Source: an uncultured Lachnospiraceae bacterium (lineage in GTDB: Bacteria > Bacillota > Clostridia > Lachnospirales > Lachnospiraceae). From it: 16,228 bases of DNA. Below are positions 7,797 to 15,127 of the stretch, in pieces. Position 1 is the stretch's first letter; each line of letters begins with the position of its first letter. The position numbers and the translations under genes are program-made. The stretch spans positions 1 to 16,228 of the forward strand of contig CALDIE010000170.1 of the NCBI GenBank assembly GCA_937901625.1. The letters are read 5' to 3'. The notes below the pieces were generated by a model. That model did no database searches and was not told where the DNA came from. It was given only the letters and a program-made list of their open reading frames with translations.

Positions 7797-8264
7797 CTAC
7801 ATTACATATTCACCCATAAGGAGCATCGCCAGATATCCGAGGTAGATCGGCAATCCGAAATGAAGATAATGTCTTCCTCTTCCCGTCCGATGTATATCCG
7901 CCGCCAAAATATGGATCCCGATCAGTGCTCCGATCAACATAGAAAGTGTTAAAAGCCATATTCCCCCTTTCGGTCCCAGAAGCCCGCCTGCAGCTATCAA
8001 AAACTTACAATCTCCGCCGCGCATCGCTTTTAACAAGTAAAGCAGCCCCGTAACCAGAAATAGAGCACCCACACCTTTCAGATATAAAGTAAACCCATCT
8101 GTTCCATATTCCGCGACCTGTACGAACAGCCCTTCAAACATCATCATTCGCGTCAGTTGATTTGGTATTCGATCTCTGTACAGATCAAAACAAACAGAGT
8201 AACTCACGAAGACGGCAAGAACGATCTTTACCGCCAAAGACATATATAAGAATTGCCAATCCAC
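7797..8264 (-). CDS. tadV: Prepilin peptidase (A24, CpaA/TadV type), first gene of Tad operon
   Basis: This is a short prepilin peptidase of 155 residues, typical of the CpaA/TadV group that lacks the N-terminal methylase domain. Both catalytic aspartates are present: Asp27 in FDLYRDRIPN (26-35) and Asp85 in RGGDCK (82-87). Five or six hydrophobic segments are spread over the length. It should cleave the Flp and TadE-like leaders on the cytoplasmic side of the membrane. ATG 8264 is chosen because the hydrophobic N-terminus begins there. A GGAGG lies 12 bases upstream, so the spacing is long. A later ATG (8243) has no ribosome site. It is the first gene after a candidate promoter and a palindrome and is followed by the TadZ-like gene 42 bases on. 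Confidence 0.92.
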   Translation of the reverse strand: MDWQFLYMSLAVKIVLAVFVSYSVCFDLYRDRIPNQLTRMMMFEGLFVQVAEYGTDGFTLYLKGVGALFLVTGLLYLLKAMRGGDCKFLIAAGGLLGPKGGIWLLTLSMLIGALIGIHILAADIHRTGRGRHYLHFGLPIYLGYLAMLLMGEYVM

Positions 8265-8302
8265 CGATCAGACCTCCAAAGTGGATGATTTCCATGTCGC
8301 TT

Positions 8303-8332
8303 ATATTAACACCACACTCTGCGTATTTTCAA
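8303..8332 (-). promoter_or_regulatory. Candidate sigma-A promoter of the Tad operon
   Basis: On the minus strand TTGAAA (8327-8332, five of six consensus bases) is separated by 18 bases from TAATAT (8303-8308, four of six). Transcription would start near 8296, giving a leader of about 30 bases to the first peptidase gene. It is the only good candidate in the 200-base gap upstream of the operon. Confidence 0.45.
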
Positions 8333-8369
8333 CCCCTCAAATTCAACAAAAATATTTTCCGGAATCGTT

Positions 8370-8386
8370 ACATAATAATATTATGT
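8370..8386. promoter_or_regulatory. 17-bp perfect palindrome upstream of Tad promoter
   Basis: ACATAATAATATTATGT is a perfect inverted repeat (8-base arms around a central A). It lies 38-54 bases upstream of the candidate -35 box. It may be an operator or an AT-rich upstream promoter element. No gene covers it. Confidence 0.4.
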
Positions 8387-8400
8387 TAGCTTGCCTGGAA

Positions 8401-8437
8401 AAATTAAAAAGACAGGATGCGTGTATTTCATCCTGTC
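8401..8437 (-). terminator. Intrinsic terminator of the kdgF/lyase operon
   Basis: On the minus strand a 9-bp perfect stem (GACAGGATG at 8429-8437 pairing with CATCCTGTC at 8411-8419) has a 9-base loop and is followed by TTTTTAATTTTT. It ends the transcript that carries the cupin, lyase and MATE remnant. It separates them from the Tad promoter. On the plus strand only a weak TGTGTTTT tail follows the same stem. Confidence 0.85.
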
Positions 8438-8464
8438 TGTGTTTTATGTACGCATTGTGCATTT

Positions 8465-8704
8465 TTACCACGCAACCTGTAGCGATATAGCGATCAGGTC
8501 GATTGATTGCGCGCGGCAAGGCCTTGCGAAACCAGCTCTTTCCATGAGCGGGAAAAAAGATAGTAGGCGAACATACTCAGCATACAGGTACTGCAGGATA
8601 TTGCCCGCAATGATCGGAAGCGCAAACAAAAATATGTTTCGCATCATCGGTCCGGTGGTCATATCTATTTTTTTCTTACTTTCTTTTTTCATGTTATTAC
8701 TCAT
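8465..8704 (-). pseudogene. Truncated MATE-family transporter, N-terminal remnant
   Basis: The first 41 codons read like the start of a MATE efflux protein (family length about 450): MTTGPMMRNIFLFALPIIAG at 15-34, followed by NILQYLY. After about position 8582 the similarity stops and the frame continues with unrelated residues to a stop at 8465. In the next frame an open stretch from ATG 8583 to 8494 encodes a hydrophobic start and a basic tail (MLSMFAYYLFSRSWKEL). This could be the last codons of the same or another membrane protein after an internal deletion. The start at 8704 lies 23 bases after the lyase stop. The remnant may be the relic of a transporter once co-expressed with the lyase. 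It is not likely to be functional. Confidence 0.7.
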
Positions 8705-8727
8705 AGTATTCCCGCTTCTCTCCTGAT

Positions 8728-11127
8728 TCAGAACGTTATACCGGCATCAACCAGTGCCCTGTAGAAGCCCGCGATGGGAATCATGCTCTGCGCGAAATTC
8801 TTGCTGCTGGTACTTCCGACGAGCACGGCGTCCTCTGTCTTTCTTTTCGTTGCATTGTAGGACGGTGTATCTATGATCGCCTTGCGGAATGTTTCCATTC
8901 CATACATCAGGTAGTCGCTGTCTTTACTTAAATCGTATGCTACCGTCAGCGCTTCCAGCAGAAGGGTATTGTTCCCCAGACGGTTTAAGCTTGGAAGCTC
9001 CTTGTAATAAAAGATTCCCCATTCTTTTACATAGCAGTTTTCGATCATATCATCTACCGCGCGCAGCATCAGGTTTTTTAACTCCTCGGAGGGGAAATGC
9101 CTGTAGTAGCGCATAAGCGATCCGATCGCAATGGAGATCATGAACCCGACGCGGATAACGGTATTGTCCGTGTAAGGTGCCAGCCAATGTCCATACTGTT
9201 CTTCCCAGATTTTGAAATCATTGACGATCTTTTCGCTCTTTATAAGCCATTCCGGATCGCAGGTCTCCACATAAAGGGCTGTCAATGTGCGAAGCGCCCA
9301 GCCGGTCTCGCGGGCGTTTGCCTCTCCGGGCTTTGCGTACATCGGCATATCCAAAAGGCGCTGTACATTTTGACCAATGCCGATCGCGGTCTCCAATCCT
9401 CTCTCGTCTCCGGTCAGGTGATAATAGTCAAGCAATCCTTCCACCCACTCATGCGAGCAGACCATAACGCCGTTGATCACATGACCTGCGGTATGTTCCC
9501 ACTGTCCGCCGATATAAAGCGGATCCCTGTGATAATGACACACATCCACATCCATCCAGTGACTGCAGGACGCAATCGTATAATCCAGAAACCGACGGAT
9601 GCCGGTCCTTGCGTAAAGGAGCGCGCATGCATGCGGATAATCATACTCATTGTTGCACCAGACAAGCCTGCCGCCGCCGCGACCCTGCGCCGTATAATTG
9701 GCGTCATAGGAATCTCCGAAGTTTAACATACCGTAGGCTCTGCAGTGCCCGTCCGCGCGGCCGATGAGGTTTTGCTCCACCAGATAATCCGTTTTCTTTG
9801 CGAACACATCCGGCCATACGCCCGATTCCGCGTGAACTTTTGGCGATACATAGGGTCTGTACGGCATCTGGTATACAATACTGCGGTCGTTTAACGACTG
9901 AATGCTCTCTTCTCTTTGATGGAAATGAAAAAGCATCCTTGTTTCCCTGGACATGCCGCTTTGTAAAACGACCTTATCCACCGCCTCCGGAACCAGCATC
10001 AGCATGATACCGTTTGTATCCGCCAAAAGCGCCTTGGGATAGTTTTGCTGCGCCTGATAGATAGTCGCGCACACACCGCCTTCCTCATCCGTGCAGTCCG
10101 CAAAAAAGGTTCCGTAAAAGACCTCCGCGAAATGTTCGTTGGCTTCTTTTAACAGGCTCTCGCCGTCGATAACACGGCTGACCCTTTCCCCGCCTCTTCC
10201 CATAAGATAATCCGTCCGATAATTGGAGATTGCGGCGATGGTACGGATCGCCGCTTTGTCCTTAACGGGATCCATGGCATCGGCCTCATCACTGTTTCCG
10301 GCGTGAACTATCGGTCCGTTTCCTTTACTTGCGCTGTACAGGCTGTCACCGCAACCTGTGGAATCCGGTTTCCCCACGGACATATTTTCCAAAACAAAAT
10401 TATTCTCTTTATCGCAAAGTCCCGCCGCTTCTTTTGTCCGGCAGATCCGATAGCGCAGGGATTCGATTTCCATCTCTTCATCCGACGCATTGATAACACG
10501 GTAGGATACTTCCGTATAAGGCTTTCCGGCCCATGCCGTCAACCGGATCTCGCACTCCGGATGCAGCCCTCCTTCTGCCCTGTGCATCCCTCTCACTTTC
10601 AGGATCGCGCATACCGGTCCCGCTTCCACAACGCTCCACTGTCCCAGGGTAAGATCATAGTCTCCCTTGACGCCGGCCGTTCGAAGAGAAGGACCTTTAA
10701 AACAGTCACCTTCATATGTGCGTCCTCTGGCCTGCAGACGTTTAAAGATTTCCGTAGAATCATTCTCTACTTCAAAAGAAAAATCCTTTGTAAAAACCTT
10801 GTATCCGTTTGGTGTATCCTCTATGGCAACCGGTGAGAACGGGGAAAGATCACTTTCATCCTCCTCCCCTATCCTGCAGAGAAAAGAAACTTTTTTATTG
10901 GCAGGAATATCTGCCAAAAGGCGCAGGAAAAGAAATCGCACCGACCCATCCGGGTATTTCGATGTTGCTTTTACCTGTAAGGGAAGTTTCTTTCCCTTAT
11001 CCAGGACACAAACTTTTTTTAAATCCGTCAGCTCCCCCTGCTTTAAAGGAAAACCGACCGAACAGGGCTCCGCCTTTCTATCATAACGATACAACTTGTC
11101 GATAAAAATCTCCATTTCTCTACTCAT
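8728..11127 (-). CDS. PcRGLX/YetA-like lyase (PL26-related), intracellular
   Basis: The 799-residue protein matches the exo-rhamnogalacturonan lyase / YetA family (Bacillus YetA is about 860 residues). The family has an N-terminal RIFT barrel (about 1-100 here), a central beta-sandwich (about 100-420) and a C-terminal alpha/alpha toroid (about 430-799). Conserved-looking segments in the toroid are NEYDYPHACALLYARTG (493-509), HYHRDPLYIGGQWEHTAGH (531-549) and SHEWVEGLLDYYHLTGD (558-574), rich in His, Tyr and Arg as expected for a sugar-acid site. No signal peptide is seen, so it should act in the cytosol on imported oligosaccharides. The start at 11127 has GAGGAG 6 bases upstream; a longer frame to 11259 overlaps the cupin gene and is rejected. 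It follows the KdgF-like cupin by 71 bases. The exact glycan is not shown by the sequence. Confidence 0.82.
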   Translation of the reverse strand: MSREMEIFIDKLYRYDRKAEPCSVGFPLKQGELTDLKKVCVLDKGKKLPLQVKATSKYPDGSVRFLFLRLLADIPANKKVSFLCRIGEEDESDLSPFSPVAIEDTPNGYKVFTKDFSFEVENDSTEIFKRLQARGRTYEGDCFKGPSLRTAGVKGDYDLTLGQWSVVEAGPVCAILKVRGMHRAEGGLHPECEIRLTAWAGKPYTEVSYRVINASDEEMEIESLRYRICRTKEAAGLCDKENNFVLENMSVGKPDSTGCGDSLYSASKGNGPIVHAGNSDEADAMDPVKDKAAIRTIAAISNYRTDYLMGRGGERVSRVIDGESLLKEANEHFAEVFYGTFFADCTDEEGGVCATIYQAQQNYPKALLADTNGIMLMLVPEAVDKVVLQSGMSRETRMLFHFHQREESIQSLNDRSIVYQMPYRPYVSPKVHAESGVWPDVFAKKTDYLVEQNLIGRADGHCRAYGMLNFGDSYDANYTAQGRGGGRLVWCNNEYDYPHACALLYARTGIRRFLDYTIASCSHWMDVDVCHYHRDPLYIGGQWEHTAGHVINGVMVCSHEWVEGLLDYYHLTGDERGLETAIGIGQNVQRLLDMPMYAKPGEANARETGWALRTLTALYVETCDPEWLIKSEKIVNDFKIWEEQYGHWLAPYTDNTVIRVGFMISIAIGSLMRYYRHFPSEELKNLMLRAVDDMIENCYVKEWGIFYYKELPSLNRLGNNTLLLEALTVAYDLSKDSDYLMYGMETFRKAIIDTPSYNATKRKTEDAVLVGSTSSKNFAQSMIPIAGFYRALVDAGITF

Positions 11128-11133
11128 GAAATG

Positions 11134-11139
11134 CTCCTC
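11134..11139 (-). promoter_or_regulatory. Ribosome binding site that sets the lyase start
   Basis: GAGGAG on the minus strand lies 6 bases before ATG 11127. The in-frame extension up to 11259 has no comparable site and would overlap the cupin gene. Confidence 0.75.
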
Positions 11140-11198
11140 ATCCGACTGCTTACGTTTATGCGAAAACCGTTTCCGCGAACCTCCGCTATGCTGCTTCC

Positions 11199-11537
11199 TT
11201 ATACGAAATCCACTCTCATAGGTGAGAAGATATCCAGCAATACACCCTTTTCCAGACACACGCAGCCATGCACGATCCCGTCCTTTTTAAGCATCGTATC
11301 TCCGGTCTGCACGATCTTCTTCTCGTCTCCGATGGTAAATTCAAACTTTCCGGAGATCACATAAGTGATCTGTGTGTGAGGATGGGAATGCAACGCACCG
11401 ATCGCTCCCTCCTCAAAATGATTCTCTACGACCATCAGTTCATCTGTGTAACTTTTGATGATCCTTACTACGCCTTCTCCGGCTTTCTCTCCTTCCAATT
11501 CTTTGGCAAATACCCACTTTTGATCCTTTGTAACCAT
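11199..11537 (-). CDS. kdgF: KdgF-like cupin (unsaturated uronate ring-opening)
   Basis: This single-domain cupin of 112 residues has the KdgF pattern GAIGALHSHPHTQITYVISG (44-63), and the C-terminal stretch CLEKGVLLDIFSPMRVDFV (94-112) also fits this family. KdgF proteins convert 4,5-unsaturated uronates released by polysaccharide lyases to linear 5-keto-4-deoxyuronate. Likely metal ligands are His50, His52, His54 or Gln56, and His90. The start at 11537 has AAGGAG 8 bases upstream. It is the first gene of the operon with the lyase, and the divergent AraC-type gene lies 143 bases away. The pairing with a lyase favours this role over a generic cupin. Confidence 0.82.
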   Translation of the reverse strand: MVTKDQKWVFAKELEGEKAGEGVVRIIKSYTDELMVVENHFEEGAIGALHSHPHTQITYVISGKFEFTIGDEKKIVQTGDTMLKKDGIVHGCVCLEKGVLLDIFSPMRVDFV

Positions 11538-11559
11538 ACTCCATCTCCTTTTTAAGTTC

Positions 11560-11587
11560 TTGCGTTTTTCTTTCTTACCGTTATAAT
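11560..11587 (+). promoter_or_regulatory. Candidate promoter of the AraC-family gene
   Basis: A perfect TATAAT (11582-11587) follows TTGCGT (11560-11565, three of six) with a 16-base spacer. Transcription would begin near 11594. That excludes ATG 11591 as a start and agrees with ATG 11681. It overlaps the leader of the divergent cupin gene. Confidence 0.45.
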
Positions 11588-11596
11588 GAATTGTAT

Positions 11597-11628
11597 ATCA
11601 TCATTCTGTTGAATACCTTTATGATGAT
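11597..11628. promoter_or_regulatory. Inverted repeat in the divergent intergenic region
   Basis: ATCATCAT (11597-11604) and ATGATGAT (11621-11628) are 8-base inverted arms separated by 16 bases. They lie between the AraC-gene promoter and its start codon and upstream of the cupin gene. They may be a binding site for the regulator, though AraC operators are more often direct repeats. Confidence 0.3.
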
Positions 11629-11680
11629 GCCAGTTTTTACAAAAATTCTTAGAAATTATGATGTTTTACGAGGTGTCGAT

Positions 11681-12523
11681 ATGCCCATTAACATGCCGGA
11701 GGAAGCGCGGATCTCCATTCGATACAGGCATCTGCCTGCGGATTTTAAAATGCCTCAGATGGAGCGAGCGGAAAGTCATTATACTTTAGGCTACATCCTC
11801 TCCGGTGACCGGCACATCATCACCCCTTACGAGCAGTACGACGCACACAGCGGAGATGTCACCGTTATGCCGCCCATGCTCTATCACCGCACCTTTCCTT
11901 TGAGCACGAAACCTTATATCAACTATCTGATCAAGATATCCCCTTCCCTGGCGGATGATTTTTGCAGGGAGATCGACGAGAATATCTGGAAAACGGTCTT
12001 TGAGCAAAAGCACTTTCATTTTGATCCCGATACGCAGACTCTGCTTACGATGCTCCTTCAGGATATGCTTTCGATCTACGAAAAAAAATCCCCTCACGGA
12101 GATCTTCTTTTAAAAGGTGCTCTCTATCGTTTGATCCTTCTGATCCACGAACGGAATCTGTCTACGGGGCGGCAGGCTTTTCATTCCACGCTTTCGGAAT
12201 CGGTGATGGAAGCGATGTATTACATTGAACAACACTATGAGGAAGATATAAGGCTTAGGGACGCCGCCTCTGCCATCGGCTTTTCCGACGGGCATTTTTC
12301 AAGGCTCTTTTCCTCCCAGGTGGGAATATCTTTTTCGCAATACCTGATCAATACAAGGCTTCGTCACGCAAAGGAACTGTTGATCAACACCACCCTTCCG
12401 GTCTCGGAGATCGCCATAAAGTGCGGTTTTAACAACAGCGACTATCTCTCCGCCTGCTTTCGCAAATACGAGTCCACGACCCCTACATCCTTTCGCAGAT
12501 CCGCGCTTTCCAAAGAGTCTTAA
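11681..12523 (+). CDS. AraC-family transcriptional regulator
   Basis: This is a 280-residue regulator with an N-terminal cupin-like sensing domain (about 25-110; SHYTLGYILSGDRHIITPYE at 32-51) and a C-terminal AraC DNA-binding domain of two helix-turn-helix units. HTH1 is at about 193-212 (RDAASAIGFSDGHFSRLF at 193-210), with QYLINTRLRHAKELL following at 220-234. HTH2 is at about 242-262 (SEIAIKCGFNNSDYLSACF). The start at 11681 has GAGG 9 bases upstream and agrees with the candidate promoter; an upstream extension to 11591 is rejected. It is divergent from the cupin/lyase operon and is its likely sugar-responsive activator. It is convergent with the S-component gene, with a 9-base gap and no clear terminator between them. 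Confidence 0.92.
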   Translation: MPINMPEEARISIRYRHLPADFKMPQMERAESHYTLGYILSGDRHIITPYEQYDAHSGDVTVMPPMLYHRTFPLSTKPYINYLIKISPSLADDFCREIDENIWKTVFEQKHFHFDPDTQTLLTMLLQDMLSIYEKKSPHGDLLLKGALYRLILLIHERNLSTGRQAFHSTLSESVMEAMYYIEQHYEEDIRLRDAASAIGFSDGHFSRLFSSQVGISFSQYLINTRLRHAKELLINTTLPVSEIAIKCGFNNSDYLSACFRKYESTTPTSFRRSALSKES

Positions 12524-12532
12524 GCGGGATCA

Positions 12533-13132
12533 TCATGACAGCTGTCTCGAAACCCTTGCCAGCTTTCTGCCAAAGGGCCGAAGCATCAGGAAAAGGAAGA
12601 TAACATTGGCGAGCGCGTAATAGATCGTATAAGGAACCGCCGCCGTGATCGCCACCAGATAGGCCTGCGGCGTAAAGGAGCCGTAACTCCACAACACCGT
12701 CCATATATCCATAAACAGCGAGTAGACCACTCCGCAGATAAGCCCGTACGGAAGGATCAAATACCCGTTTTTCCTGATCACCGGTCCGACAAACGCGGAC
12801 ACCGCGCCGGTCAGCCCGAGGATGACCATCTGAAAAGGAGTCCACGGTCCCTGTCCGAAATAAAAGTTGGAAAGAAACGCTGCCAGCGTACCGCAAAGGA
12901 TCCCGGCCTCCGCGCCAAAGTAAATCCCGGTCAGGATCACAACAGCTGCCATCGGTGAAAACCCCGGTATAGCCGCAAAAAGAAAACGACCGAGCGTCGC
13001 CACAGCTGACATGACGGCAATGATCACCAGCTTGCGGATATTTGTATGGTGCCGATCCAGTGAGCGGTAATATACAAATACCGCCAGGATCAGTATTCCG
13101 ATCGAAACCGGTATGTAGTATCGGGCATCCAT
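12533..13132 (-). CDS. ECF transporter S component, probably cobalamin-type
   Basis: This is a 199-residue integral membrane protein with about six hydrophobic segments, the form of ECF substrate-binding S components. Recognisable stretches are KLVIIAVMSAVATLGRFLFA (34-53), GFSPMAAVVILTGIYFGAEA (57-76) and AFLSNFYFGQGPWTPFQM (84-101). These resemble S components that occur beside DUF4430 proteins and fused EcfA ATPases in Clostridia and are usually linked to B12. The Ala-rich first helix around 38-45 fits the contact helix for EcfT. The start at 13132 has AAGGAG 9 bases upstream. It follows the transcobalamin-like gene by 150 bases. The substrate is inferred from the neighbours and not proven. 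No EcfT gene is in the window; it may lie beyond the right edge or be shared. Confidence 0.82.
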   Translation of the reverse strand: MDARYYIPVSIGILILAVFVYYRSLDRHHTNIRKLVIIAVMSAVATLGRFLFAAIPGFSPMAAVVILTGIYFGAEAGILCGTLAAFLSNFYFGQGPWTPFQMVILGLTGAVSAFVGPVIRKNGYLILPYGLICGVVYSLFMDIWTVLWSYGSFTPQAYLVAITAAVPYTIYYALANVIFLFLMLRPFGRKLARVSRQLS

Positions 13133-13150
13133 CCGGCATTTCTCCTTCTT

Positions 13151-13240
13151 TTATACCTTGCGCTGTCTTACAGACTTTACTACCTTTGTCTGACACTCTT
13201 CTTTTTTTACATATTCTGCCGGATACGGGATACAAAACAT
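13151..13240 (-). CDS. Possible 29-residue small protein
   Basis: A short frame of 29 codons fills most of the 150-base gap between the transcobalamin-like gene and the S-component gene. It begins MFCIPYPAEYVKKEEC and ends in a basic tail (SVRQRKV). GGGG lies about 8 bases before the ATG, and its stop codon is just before the ribosome site of the next gene. It has two Cys 13 residues apart and no membrane segment. Nothing in it is recognised; it may be chance or a leader. Confidence 0.25.
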   Translation of the reverse strand: MFCIPYPAEYVKKEECQTKVVKSVRQRKV

Positions 13241-13282
13241 TACTTTTCCCCGCTCCGGTGCTGCATGAAGACTCAACGGCTC

Positions 13283-15127
13283 TCACTCCTGCCCCGGCAG
13301 GATCACTGTATCCGGGTCGTTCATATCCCAGGTGTCTCCAAGATCTATTCCGACATTTAATGTATATGCCCAGGTTACCTCGTCTCCTTCCTGCAGGCGG
13401 TATTCTGCGCATCCCTGTCTGGGAAAGGCTCCGTTGACCTGATACATCCAGCCGGAGAGATCTCCGTAATCAAATTCATACAGATCACCGATCCCCTCGA
13501 TGTACATATAGTCACCCGGAGAGTATTCTCCTCGATATTCGATCGGAATATCCTCTTCCTTGGCCACATCCACCAGCAGCTCAAAGACGGTGGTTCCCAC
13601 CGGGATCTCCCACACACACTTTTCCAAAATCGGCTCTCGCCCGATGGTGTCGCAAATGATCTGCATAGTAACCTTGCAGGTTTGTGTGTCCTGCGTCATT
13701 CCGGAAGATAAACGCTCCTCTTTGTATTGCTGCTCACTTCTGATCTGTAAGATCCATACAGGAAGAAGGATCAGCGCGATCACAAGCGCGGCTCCGAGAG
13801 CACGTTTCTTTGCCAGCGCAGGCTGCTTCCTTATACAGTGGAGTACGAATACGACAAATCCGATCAGGAATATTGCCGTAAGGATGATCTTTCCCTTTAA
13901 AATCGGATTCAGCCCACCTCTACCATCCGTCGTTCCATCCGAAGCAGCTGTTACAGCGGTGTTCTCTCCATCCGAAGAGACCATCAAAGCAGCGATCATA
14001 TCGGGCATACTGCCATCCTGTTCACACATAGCGATCAGCGCCTGCATCGCCTGGGAAGTGGCCAGATCATTCTCCTTTAAGTCGTAGAGATGTGAAAAAA
14101 ACCCGTTTCCGCAATAGAATCGTAACAGGGCGTCGTAACAGGAAGAACCGTTTTTGATGAAGCGCTCATCTTCCCGAACGGATATCCCCAGTTCGCAAAG
14201 CGTGATCATTACCTGCGACGTGCTTTCCACGTTTTGGACGCCCATACTTCCGTAGGATCCGTCCTCCCCCTGCATTGAGGAAAGCAGATTCGTCCCTTCA
14301 GACAGAACCGTTTCCACCTCCGCGCAGAGCTCATCTGAAAGATACGGTCCTGCCTCCGCAAGTGCCTGCATGGCCATCGCCGTAACATCCGTATCCGCGG
14401 TTGAACCCATGATGGAGAAGCCGCCGTCTTCCAGCGAACAGGTGAGCAGCTCCCGTACCGTCCCTTCCAAAAGATCCGGATCTTCCGTCAGCGCGGCGCT
14501 GCTTGCACCGGATTCCGACGCGGTAAGCATATGAATCCCGTAGATATAGGTCATGATCCCTTTTTGTCCGATGGTCCGGCTCAGGCAATATTCCCGTGCG
14601 GGATTTTCCTCGCCATACAGGGCATACAATACCGCCGCCTTTTGAAGCGTTGCGGCCGCAGGCTCATCCTTTGCGATCTCCGCCTCCATCTCCTTATTCA
14701 AAGCGGCAAAATAGGTCTCTACCGGAAGCTCCTCTCCTCCATAGATGTTATACAGATTCTGCATATACGACATAACCGTACCGCTAAACGGATTGCCCGC
14801 ATAGCCGCTTTCTATCAGATCCCCGACTCCGTCTGTACCGTATTTATCGCACTGCGCACTCAGAATATCCGCTAAGAGCCGTTGCGGGTCTGCGCTCTCC
14901 AAACTGTTCTCCTCGTCAACCGATCCGCTCTCAGGTGCTTCTGCCGATACTTTTGCACCGCCTGCCGCGTGGACGGATAGCGGCAATTCAAAACGCCCTC
15001 CATAGACGAACAGGATGATCACCCCCGAAAAGATCAAACAGACAGTGAGCCACTTAAGGTATAGTTTTACACAAGAAGCAAGGTCTAAATCCGGATCTTT
15101 ACTTCCACCGATTCCCATTCTCTTCAT
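13283..15127 (-). CDS. Membrane-anchored transcobalamin-like protein (alpha-barrel repeats plus DUF4430)
   Basis: The 614-residue protein is predicted to capture a vitamin, most likely cobalamin, at the cell surface. It has a membrane segment at about 27-44 and then a polar region. Prenyltransferase-like alpha repeats follow at about 80-380, with repeated motifs DGGFS..DTDVTAMAMQALA (235-257), DGSYG..NVESTSQVMITLC (289-311) and NGFFS..DLATSQAMQAL (341-364). A hairpin of two membrane segments (411-432 and 443-462) carries a basic loop, and a C-terminal DUF4430 domain lies at about 485-592 (GWMYQVNG at 559-566, EGDEVTWAYT at 580-589). The alpha-barrel and the DUF4430 domain together give the order of human transcobalamin and intrinsic factor. 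Topology puts both domains outside. The start at 15127 overlaps the ATPase stop as ATGA, with GAGGGAG upstream; a longer frame to 15196 is rejected. Confidence 0.82.
   Translation of the reverse strand: MKRMGIGGSKDPDLDLASCVKLYLKWLTVCLIFSGVIILFVYGGRFELPLSVHAAGGAKVSAEAPESGSVDEENSLESADPQRLLADILSAQCDKYGTDGVGDLIESGYAGNPFSGTVMSYMQNLYNIYGGEELPVETYFAALNKEMEAEIAKDEPAAATLQKAAVLYALYGEENPAREYCLSRTIGQKGIMTYIYGIHMLTASESGASSAALTEDPDLLEGTVRELLTCSLEDGGFSIMGSTADTDVTAMAMQALAEAGPYLSDELCAEVETVLSEGTNLLSSMQGEDGSYGSMGVQNVESTSQVMITLCELGISVREDERFIKNGSSCYDALLRFYCGNGFFSHLYDLKENDLATSQAMQALIAMCEQDGSMPDMIAALMVSSDGENTAVTAASDGTTDGRGGLNPILKGKIILTAIFLIGFVVFVLHCIRKQPALAKKRALGAALVIALILLPVWILQIRSEQQYKEERLSSGMTQDTQTCKVTMQIICDTIGREPILEKCVWEIPVGTTVFELLVDVAKEEDIPIEYRGEYSPGDYMYIEGIGDLYEFDYGDLSGWMYQVNGAFPRQGCAEYRLQEGDEVTWAYTLNVGIDLGDTWDMNDPDTVILPGQE

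Noticed and set aside
8224..8295. 23-codon frame (begins MEIIHFGG) upstream of and overlapping the first peptidase gene
   Set aside because: Its ATG falls at the predicted transcription start and there is no ribosome site, so chance is more likely than a leader peptide.
8516..8527. GCAAGGCCTTGC palindrome in the MATE remnant
   Set aside because: It is short, has no loop, and no repeat copy or gene start lies nearby.
8391..8726. Plus-strand open frame of 111 codons over the terminator and MATE remnant
   Set aside because: It runs through the terminator stem, mirrors the hydrophobic MATE codons and has no ribosome site.
9097..9726. Plus-strand open frame of 209 codons opposite the lyase gene
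   Set aside because: It is antisense to a well supported gene and its composition follows the complement of that gene's codons.
12537..12546. GACAGCTGTC palindrome at the convergent gene ends, as a terminator
   Set aside because: It has no loop and no T-run on either strand.
13190..13206. 17-base exact match to 135-151
   Set aside because: The shared string (CTGACACTCTTCTTTTT) is pyrimidine-rich and in different frames with no further similarity, so chance is likely.
12483..13412. Long minus-strand open frame of 309 codons across the S-component gene
   Set aside because: It overlaps the S component and the end of the transcobalamin-like gene in another frame, has no ribosome site and reads as Arg/Gly/Cys-rich nonsense typical of shadow frames.
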